28,975 nucleotides of DNA, from positions 1 to 28,975 of the forward strand of contig JAUNCV010000005.1 in NCBI GenBank assembly GCA_030526445.1, in the 5' to 3' direction. Position 1 is the first letter of the stretch. The number at the start of each line of letters is the position of its first letter. The position numbers were made by a program, and so were the translations under genes. Origin of the DNA: Bacteroidales bacterium (GTDB lineage Bacteria; Bacteroidota; Bacteroidia; Bacteroidales; UBA3663). The notes under the pieces are model-generated. The model was not told the DNA's origin. It did no database searches and saw nothing but the letters and a program-made list of their open reading frames with translations. This document shows, piece by piece, positions 23,027 through 28,975 of this stretch.

Positions 23027-23150
23027 TTATTTACATTGAATCTCTTTTGTTAAGTTCATTTTTCATATCATGACTTGAAGACTTTTATTTCTATTACCTT
23101 TGGAAAAGACAAACCCCACAGTTCATCCGCTGTGGGGTATTTTATTTTAA
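23027..23150 (+). ncRNA. Candidate small RNA (unknown function)
   Basis: The interval is bounded by a consensus promoter (22988-23020) and an intrinsic terminator (23113-23148). It has no reading frame beyond about nine codons on the plus strand; the only ATG is followed immediately by ACT TGA. The predicted RNA is about 120 nt, unstructured at its 5' end and with a strong terminal hairpin. I do not recognise a known family (not tmRNA, 6S, RNase P or SRP RNA). If it reads through, it becomes antisense to the 3' end of ligA. Expression is inferred only from the signals. Confidence 0.4.
23113..23148. terminator. Bidirectional terminator between candidate small RNA and ligA
   Basis: ACCCCACAG (23113-23121) pairs perfectly with CTGTGGGGT (23130-23138) around an 8-nt loop. 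The plus side is followed by ATTTTATTTT and the minus side by TTTGTCTTTT. It ends the minus-strand ligA operon and can end a plus-strand transcript. Confidence 0.82.
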
Positions 23151-25315
23151 AGACCGAACTTTTCGTAGAAATCATGTTCTGTAATGATTTCAATGCCAAG
23201 TTGCCGTGCCTTGTCTATTTTGTTTTGTCCTGGTGCATCGCCAATTACTACATAGTTGACTTTGCCAGAAACAGAACCTACGTATTTGGCTCCATGACGT
23301 GTGAAAAAATCTTTAATCTCATCACGTTTGAAACGAGAACTTGTGCCAGTGAAGATTATGGTTATGCCGTCAAGTGCATTGCCAAGTTTTTCGGCAGCTG
23401 CAAATGTTGTATTGAATGGCAGAATTCCTTCCCAAAGACAACTATAATCGCTAAGGTCGGCTTCCATTATGTTGCGTGCCATGATGTCTCCAATCTGGTC
23501 GATGGCAATAAGTTCTTCGTAGGTAGCATGACGAAGAGCATCGAGTGAGCTAAAATGCTGTGCAAGAAGTTTACCAGTGATTTTGCCAATGCCATCAATT
23601 CCAAGACCGCCAATGATGCGATCGAGGGTGAGTGTAGATATGCTTTGGCGAACTCCGTCAAGCATTTGAGTGATGCTTTTTTCTGCATATCCTTCACCCA
23701 AGTGATATCGTAAGAAAGCACGGTAGCTGCTCAGGAAAACATCAGGTTCAAAGTTCGTCTCATCAGTAACAAGAACTTTATAAAGATCGTTCACACTGGC
23801 TATGTTGAGTTTGTCGAACAAATCTTCGAGAACTGAAGGTCCGAGTCCCTTGATGTTTGCGCAGTCTTTTCCACACCAGTATTCCAATCTTTGAATAGCT
23901 TGCTGTTTGCAGTGACGGTTGGGACAGATCCAATATTCTCCTTTTTTAATGAGAGGAGTCTGACAACAAGGGCAAGTTTCGGGGAACTTGATTTCTTCGT
24001 GCAAAAGATTGGGCTCTGCACTGTTTCGTTCATTGTCAAGAGATGTCACTTGTGGAATGACTTCGCCTGCCTTTTGAACAAAAACATAGGCACCAACAAA
24101 TATGCCTAACTGGCGGATGTAATTCTCGTTGTTGAGGGTTGCTCGACTTACAATGCTGCCACTAATTGCAGTAGGGTCGAGTTCTGCCACAGGAGTGATG
24201 TGGCCTGTCATGCCAACTTGGAATGTGACACCTCGCACAAGGGTGCTTTGTGCCTCTTGCGGAAATTTTCGAGCTTTGCACCAATTAGGGAATGTTGTGT
24301 TAAGTCCGAGGTATTCCTGGTGTTTACGTTGGTTTACTTTGACAACAACACCATCACAATCGTATGGCAAAGTGCGGCTGTTTCGGATATCGTTAAAACG
24401 ATTGATAGCCTCAGTAAGTTGGCTGATGTTTTCGAATGCCTGACTCTCTTGATAGTGGCTGAAGCCGAGGGTATCGAGCAAATTGAGGGTCGCTTCTTGA
24501 GAGGAGAGATGTTCTGCTTGCCATGTCTCATCGGTGGAATAAGCAGCATAGGCATTGACGATAAGTCCGCGTTTAGCGGTTACCTTAGGGTCAAGTTGCT
24601 TGAGACTTCCTGAGGCAGCATTTCGCTTATTGGCGAAGGGTTTTTCACCATGCGCCTCTTTTTCCTTGTTCAGACGATCGAAAGCACCTTGTGGCATTAG
24701 AACTTCGCCGCGCACCTCAAAGATGTGGGGCAGGGCAATCGCCTGTTCAGCCTCAAATTCGCTGAACAAGTTTGGTTCATCGGAAGAAGATGGCTCAGAT
24801 GAGGGAAATGAGAGACGTTGAGGCACATTGCGAATGGTTCGAACATTGGCAATGACAGATTCGCCTTCAAGTTGGTTGCCACGAGTCACGGCATCGGTGA
24901 GCATTCCATCTGTATAGATGAGTGAAATTGAGAGTCCATCATATTTGGGCTCATAGGTATAACTCACCTTTTCGTCTGGAAAGGCTTGTTGCAGTTGGCG
25001 AGTGGTTTGTGAAAGCCACTCTTGCAGCTCATCATCGCTATAAACATTCTCGATGCTCTGCATTGGAATGATATGCTTGCGCTTCTCGAAACTGCCTTGG
25101 ATGTCGGATCCTACATGCTGAGTAGGACTACCTTCAATAATTATACCGCTGGCCTTTTCAAGGGCTTGCAATTGTTTGAATTCCATGTCAAACTCAAAGT
25201 CTGACATCGGAGGATCATTTTCTATGTAATATTTCATTGAGGCCCATGCCAAGGCTTCGGTCAGGCTTGCCTGATCTTTGACATTACGCTTCTTGAAATC
25301 TTCAAGTGTGTACAT
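23147..25315 (-). CDS. ligA: NAD-dependent DNA ligase
   Basis: This 722-residue ligase seals nicks during replication and repair using NAD. It has the NAD-binding Ia region (ALAWASMKYYIENDPPMSDFEFD, about 21-43), the adenylation motif EPKYDG with nucleotide-accepting Lys124, and FEVRGEV (199-205). The zinc finger uses Cys448, Cys451, Cys464 and Cys469, followed by helix-hairpin-helix repeats and a C-terminal BRCT domain (about 645-722). It is about 50 residues longer than the Escherichia coli enzyme; part of this is a Ser/Glu/Asp-rich insert at about 170-195 in the adenylation domain. It is the last gene of the minus-strand cluster, 52 nt after trmD. Confidence 0.97.
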   Translation of the reverse strand: MYTLEDFKKRNVKDQASLTEALAWASMKYYIENDPPMSDFEFDMEFKQLQALEKASGIIIEGSPTQHVGSDIQGSFEKRKHIIPMQSIENVYSDDELQEWLSQTTRQLQQAFPDEKVSYTYEPKYDGLSISLIYTDGMLTDAVTRGNQLEGESVIANVRTIRNVPQRLSFPSSEPSSSDEPNLFSEFEAEQAIALPHIFEVRGEVLMPQGAFDRLNKEKEAHGEKPFANKRNAASGSLKQLDPKVTAKRGLIVNAYAAYSTDETWQAEHLSSQEATLNLLDTLGFSHYQESQAFENISQLTEAINRFNDIRNSRTLPYDCDGVVVKVNQRKHQEYLGLNTTFPNWCKARKFPQEAQSTLVRGVTFQVGMTGHITPVAELDPTAISGSIVSRATLNNENYIRQLGIFVGAYVFVQKAGEVIPQVTSLDNERNSAEPNLLHEEIKFPETCPCCQTPLIKKGEYWICPNRHCKQQAIQRLEYWCGKDCANIKGLGPSVLEDLFDKLNIASVNDLYKVLVTDETNFEPDVFLSSYRAFLRYHLGEGYAEKSITQMLDGVRQSISTLTLDRIIGGLGIDGIGKITGKLLAQHFSSLDALRHATYEELIAIDQIGDIMARNIMEADLSDYSCLWEGILPFNTTFAAAEKLGNALDGITIIFTGTSSRFKRDEIKDFFTRHGAKYVGSVSGKVNYVVIGDAPGQNKIDKARQLGIEIITEHDFYEKFGL

Positions 25316-25367
25316 TCGTCTTTCTGGTGTTTATCGAAAAGAAAGCTTTTTTGATGAGGAGAAATGT

Positions 25368-26063
25368 TTATTTTTCGAGCAAATCGGGACGACGCTCCTG
25401 TGTGCGCTTGACAGCCATTTCATGCTCCCATTCGCGAATTTTTCGTTCGTGTCCAGAGAGAAGAATTTCGGGTACGGCAGAGACGGTGCCATCTTGGAAA
25501 GTATAAACAGAAGGACGAGTATATACAGGAGGTGCCAACAGATCGTCCTGAAAAGAATCTGAGAGAGCAGACTGCTCATCACCAATGGCTCCTGGGATAA
25601 CACGTACTACTGCATCAGTGATGATGGCTGCGGGAAGTTCTCCTCCGGTGAGAACATAATCACCGATGGTGATTTCTTTGGTGATAAGTTTTTCGCGGAT
25701 GCGCTGGTCGATGCCCTTGTAGTGGCCGCAGAGGATGATGATATTGTCAGCCATGGAGAGCTCGTTGGCCATGTGCTGGTCAAAGGTCTCTCCATCGGGA
25801 GTAACAAAAATCACCTGATCGTAATGTCGCTGGCTCATGAGTTCAGAGATGCAACGATCAATGGGTTCGCATTGCATAACCATGCCAGCAGAACCGCCAA
25901 AAGCGTAATCGTCAACACTGTGACGTTTTTCATCTGTGCTCCAGTCGCGTAGGTTATGAACTTTGATTTCGACCAAGCCTTTTGCCTGGGCACGCTTGAG
26001 GATGCTTTGATTGAGTGGGCTGTCTAGCAGCTCGGGGAGAACGGTTATAATATCTATACGCAT
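25368..26063 (-). CDS. trmD: tRNA (guanine-N1)-methyltransferase
   Basis: This 231-residue SPOUT methyltransferase makes m1G37 next to the anticodon of tRNAs reading CNN codons, preventing +1 frameshifting. The family start MRIDIITVLPELL, DDYAFGGSAGMVMQ (51-64), and the knot motifs GHYKGIDQR (113-121) and IGDYVLTGGELPA (133-145) are all present. In many bacteria trmD sits with rimM, rpsP and rplS; here it lies instead between an ABC exporter gene (30 nt upstream) and ligA (52 nt downstream). Confidence 0.97.
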   Translation of the reverse strand: MRIDIITVLPELLDSPLNQSILKRAQAKGLVEIKVHNLRDWSTDEKRHSVDDYAFGGSAGMVMQCEPIDRCISELMSQRHYDQVIFVTPDGETFDQHMANELSMADNIIILCGHYKGIDQRIREKLITKEITIGDYVLTGGELPAAIITDAVVRVIPGAIGDEQSALSDSFQDDLLAPPVYTRPSVYTFQDGTVSAVPEILLSGHERKIREWEHEMAVKRTQERRPDLLEK

Positions 26064-26093
26064 TTTTTTTCGTTGTTTTGTTTGTTAGTTTCG

Positions 26094-27923
26094 TCAAAGT
26101 GACTGCATATCGTTGAGTTTCTTGTAGTATCCACCCTTTGCAATGAGCTCCTCGTGTGTGCCTCGTTCAACAATTTCACCTTCGTAGAGTACGCAAATTT
26201 CGTCGGCATTCTTGATGGTTGAGAGACGGTGAGCAATTGCGATTGTAGTACGGCTCTTCATGAGGCGTTCAAGGGCCTCCTGTACTAAGCGCTCTGATTC
26301 AGTATCGAGAGCGGAGGTGGCTTCGTCAAGAATGAGGATAGGAGGATTCTTGAGAATTGCTCGAGCAATGGAGATGCGCTGTCGCTGACCTCCACTTAGT
26401 CGTCCTCCTCGGTCTCCGATAGGAGTGTTGTAGCCTTCGGGCATCTCCATGATAAAGTCATGGGCGTTGGCAATTTTGGCTGCAGCAATCACTTCGTCCA
26501 TTGTGGCGTTATCAACACCAAAAGTGATGTTGTTGAAAATAGTGTCATTGAAAAGAATTGCCTCTTGATTGACATTTCCAATGAGGGTTCGAAGGTCGGA
26601 AATTCGAACATCTCGGATGTCTTTTCCGTCGATCATAAGCTGGCCCGAAGAGACATCGTGATAGCGAGGAATGAGATCGACAAGCGTACTCTTTCCTGAG
26701 CCTGACTGACCAACAAGGGCAATGGTTTTACCTTTGGCAACTTTGAGGTTGATGTGCTTAAGAACATTTACTTCGCTATTCTGGTAGTGGAAAGTAACGT
26801 CCTTGAGCTCAATGCCATCTTCAAAGTTATTGAGAGGCTGAGGTGAAAGCGGATCAGTGAGGTTGTTTTCGGCCTGAAGGATTTTATCAATACGCTCCAT
26901 TGAGGCTAAGCCTTGCGGAACTTGATAGAATGCTTTTGAGAAATCTTTCAGCGGCTGGATGACCATGTAAAGAAGCACAAGGTAATAGATAAACATGCCA
27001 GCATCCATGATGTTTTGTGTGAGGATGAAGTATCCGCCGATCCAAAGCACAATTACGATAACGCAAGTGCCAAGGAACTCTGAGGCAGGGTGTGCAGAAG
27101 ACTGTCGATAGGCCACAGAATTCATGCCATTACGGTAAGCCTCATTGGTTTTTGTGAATCGAGCCAACATCTTCTCTTCGGCCAGAAATGCTTTGATGAT
27201 GCGGAGTCCGCTCAAGGTTTCGTCGAGCTCGGTCATGATTTGGCCCCACTGTTCTTGTGTGAATTTTGACTTCTTCTTGAGTTTGCGGGTCACGCTGCCA
27301 ATAGCCCAAATCATTATCGGAGCTGTAATAAGTACACAGAGTGTAAGTTGCCATGACAGAGAGAAGAGCATGAAGAATATTACCACAATGGCAATAGGAT
27401 TCTTAATAAGCATATCGACCGAAGAGGTGAGTGAGGTCTCAACCACTTGTGCATCGCTCGACATTCGTGAAACGATATCGCCCTTCCTCTCTTCGCTAAA
27501 GAAGGCGATTGGCAGGCGAAGTACTTTGTCATACACAGCAATGCGGATGTCTTTGACCACACCCGTGCGGAATGGAATCATTACGGCCGAAGAGATGTAG
27601 TAGCTACCACATCGCAAACCGGTCATCACTATCAGTACCGTGCCCATGAGCAAGAGTACGGCCATCTGCCCATGTTCGGCAATAAGTTGCTGAACATACC
27701 AATAGGCATTATTGATGATAGCATCTTTATCGATGCCTTCTATAGGCTGATACTCGTAAACCTTGCTCTCTACCTGAAACAGGATATTGAGGATAGGCAC
27801 CAGTGCTGCAAACGAGAAGACGCTGAGCCACTGGCTTACGAAGTTGAGCACCACCGACCAGGCAAGGTACTTGCGGTAGGGACGAATGTATCGACCCATA
27901 ACCGAGAAAAATTGCTTGAGCAT
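26094..27923 (-). CDS. MsbA-like ABC exporter (fused permease and ATPase)
   Basis: This 609-residue half-transporter has six predicted transmembrane helices in residues about 20-325 and a C-terminal ATPase. ATPase motifs are Walker A VGQSGSGKST (404-413, Lys411), Q-loop Gln453, signature LSGGQRQR (509-516), Walker B ILILDEATSALD (529-540, Glu534) and switch His565. It should work as a homodimer in the inner membrane. The architecture matches lipid A/phospholipid flippases (MsbA) and multidrug exporters; sequence alone does not choose between them. It begins 5 nt after the LysR-type regulator gene, suggesting translational coupling. Confidence 0.9.
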   Translation of the reverse strand: MLKQFFSVMGRYIRPYRKYLAWSVVLNFVSQWLSVFSFAALVPILNILFQVESKVYEYQPIEGIDKDAIINNAYWYVQQLIAEHGQMAVLLLMGTVLIVMTGLRCGSYYISSAVMIPFRTGVVKDIRIAVYDKVLRLPIAFFSEERKGDIVSRMSSDAQVVETSLTSSVDMLIKNPIAIVVIFFMLFSLSWQLTLCVLITAPIMIWAIGSVTRKLKKKSKFTQEQWGQIMTELDETLSGLRIIKAFLAEEKMLARFTKTNEAYRNGMNSVAYRQSSAHPASEFLGTCVIVIVLWIGGYFILTQNIMDAGMFIYYLVLLYMVIQPLKDFSKAFYQVPQGLASMERIDKILQAENNLTDPLSPQPLNNFEDGIELKDVTFHYQNSEVNVLKHINLKVAKGKTIALVGQSGSGKSTLVDLIPRYHDVSSGQLMIDGKDIRDVRISDLRTLIGNVNQEAILFNDTIFNNITFGVDNATMDEVIAAAKIANAHDFIMEMPEGYNTPIGDRGGRLSGGQRQRISIARAILKNPPILILDEATSALDTESERLVQEALERLMKSRTTIAIAHRLSTIKNADEICVLYEGEIVERGTHEELIAKGGYYKKLNDMQSL

Positions 27924-27928
27924 ATATA

Positions 27929-28861
27929 TTATATTTTTACTTTATCAAAATTTAATAAACGACTTGAGAGCATCTCTCTTGGAATGATGCGTTTCATTGC
28001 GTTGGTGACAATGTTGAGCATGCCTTCGCGCATAAAATCCTTGCGTATGGCAAGAACTGTGGTGCGGAAGAATTTGCCAGAGTTGACACGTCTGATGTTG
28101 CTCTTTTGTTCTGCAGAAAGGAACTGAGCACAGGTTTCAGGAATCAGGGTATAACCGCCATTGACATCAACGGCAGAGATTAGTGTTGGCAGATTTCCGC
28201 AATCAAGGAATGAGGTGTGCATCGTTTCGCGATGAATGACTTCTGTGAGTTGTGGATAGCTGTCATGAAAATCGCGTAATACCCAAATTTCACCATTCTG
28301 CAAATCTTCAGGACGAAGGTTTTCGCGGTTATAGAGAACACTGGCAGGTGAGACGTAGAGCACGAAGCGTTCTGTCCAAAGGTCGAAAGACAGCAGATTG
28401 GTGTCAAGAATATCTCCGGCGGAAACAATTACCATATCGAGTTCAGACCTCTGCAACATATTGATGAGAGCTGCAGGAGGAAGTGCATGGATGTGTGGTT
28501 CTACTAATGGGTTGTTTTCTTTGACGATGCGAGCAAAAGGAGGAAAAACCACTTGGGCAACATCGGGAATCATTCCGATGCGAAGTTGACCACGCTCTTC
28601 TTCGCGATGGCTTTTTACCATTTGTCGAAGCATCGAGCTATTGTGAAGGATAATTTCGGCCTGCTGAATCACTTGACGGCCCATAGGTGTAGGCTCGATA
28701 GGATGTTTTGAGCGGTCAAAGATTATGACATCTATTTCTGCCTCCAGTTTCTGGATGGTTGAAGATAGGGTCGATTGAGTCACGCCACAAGCAGTGGCGG
28801 CATTGACAAAGTGCCTCGATTTGTCGACGGCGATGATATATTCCAACTGTTGGAAAGTCAT
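27929..28861 (-). CDS. LysR-type transcriptional regulator, OxyR-related
   Basis: This 310-residue regulator has a winged helix-turn-helix at residues 3-60 (QQLEYIIAVDKSRHFVNAA) followed by a LysR effector domain starting near GQLRIGMIP (91-99). The overall pattern (MTFQQLEYIIAVDK, GGYTLIPETC) resembles the OxyR regulators of Bacteroidota. The expected peroxidatic cysteine segment (usually EEGHC near 199) is replaced by VLRDFHDSYPQL (194-205), which has no Cys; the remaining cysteines are at 25, 221 and 244. It is therefore unlikely to sense peroxide by the standard disulfide, and may bind a small ligand instead. First gene of the minus-strand cluster with the exporter, trmD and ligA. Confidence 0.85.
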   Translation of the reverse strand: MTFQQLEYIIAVDKSRHFVNAATACGVTQSTLSSTIQKLEAEIDVIIFDRSKHPIEPTPMGRQVIQQAEIILHNSSMLRQMVKSHREEERGQLRIGMIPDVAQVVFPPFARIVKENNPLVEPHIHALPPAALINMLQRSELDMVIVSAGDILDTNLLSFDLWTERFVLYVSPASVLYNRENLRPEDLQNGEIWVLRDFHDSYPQLTEVIHRETMHTSFLDCGNLPTLISAVDVNGGYTLIPETCAQFLSAEQKSNIRRVNSGKFFRTTVLAIRKDFMREGMLNIVTNAMKRIIPREMLSSRLLNFDKVKI

Positions 28862-28918
28862 TGCAAAATATTTTCTGAAGAACCAGATTGTAAATGCTGC
28901 TTTGAGAGGCTCAAAACT

Positions 28919-28941
28919 GCATTATTGATTTTTATCAATGC
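28919..28941. promoter_or_regulatory. Palindrome at the LysR-gene transcription start
   Basis: TTGAT (28925-28929) and ATCAA (28934-28938) form an inverted repeat around TTTT, extended by GCA/TGC outside a 3-nt mismatch. It lies at the predicted start of transcription of the LysR gene. It may be an autoregulatory operator or a 5' hairpin of the mRNA. Confidence 0.4.
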
Positions 28942-28974
28942 AAAGATAGAAAAAATCTGTTTGTATTGTTCAAA
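28941..28974 (-). promoter_or_regulatory. Promoter of the LysR-exporter-trmD-ligA cluster
   Basis: On the minus strand, TTTG (28971-28974) and TATCTTTG (28941-28948) are separated by 22 nt, one more than typical. The predicted start is near 28935, giving a leader of about 75 nt to the ATG at 28861. Confidence 0.65.
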
Positions 28975-28975
28975 A

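Noticed and set aside
27142..27600. Open frames on both strands inside the ABC exporter gene
   Set aside because: They overlap conserved exporter coding sequence and show no family features.

Overview
The window looks like a chromosomal segment of a Bacteroidota bacterium, most likely a Prevotella-type gut or oral species. Four promoters fit the Bacteroidota form (TTTG, 20-22 nt, TATCTTTG), Shine-Dalgarno sites are weak or absent, the first amylase ends in a T9SS-like tail, and two carbohydrate-active enzymes are lipoproteins. The genus is an inference. All genes are intact. I see no tRNA, rRNA, insertion sequence, prophage or CRISPR array.

Layout. (1) 1-5930, plus strand: a terminator from an upstream unit, five 11-bp direct repeats, then three consecutive GH13 alpha-amylase-family genes with different export signals (signal peptide plus C-terminal tail, signal peptide only, lipoprotein), closed by a strong terminator. 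(2) 5936-6952: a BASS-family (bile acid:sodium symporter-like) membrane transporter, ending at a bidirectional terminator. (3) 13638-7015, minus strand: a complete riboflavin operon, promoter - FMN riboswitch - ribD - ribE - ribBA - ribH - stand-alone riboflavin kinase, followed only 10 nt later by a GH3 beta-glucosidase lipoprotein. (4) 13698-17105, plus strand: an N-degron cassette, clpS-clpA-aat. (5) 17117-18355: a clear promoter, a ProXp-type aminoacyl-tRNA deacylase and an overlapping gene for a secreted malectin-like protein. (6) 18441-22886: dnaE and an orphan double-ACT protein. (7) 22887-23150: a gene-free interval holding a consensus promoter and a terminator, a candidate small RNA. 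(8) 28974-23147, minus strand: an OxyR-related LysR regulator lacking the usual peroxide-sensing cysteine, an MsbA-like ABC exporter, trmD and ligA, closely packed and probably one operon.

How the parts work together. The amylases and the GH3 enzyme suggest staged degradation of starch or other glucans at the surface and in the periplasm. The rib operon would convert GTP and ribulose 5-phosphate through riboflavin to FMN, the ligand of its own riboswitch. ClpS, ClpAP and Aat form the bacterial Leu/N-degron pathway (ClpP is not in the window). No single new defence or mobile system is evident. The most unusual observations are the 11-bp repeats, the candidate small RNA, the flavokinase and beta-glucosidase at the end of the riboswitch operon, the overlapping malectin-like gene, and the cysteine-less OxyR relative.
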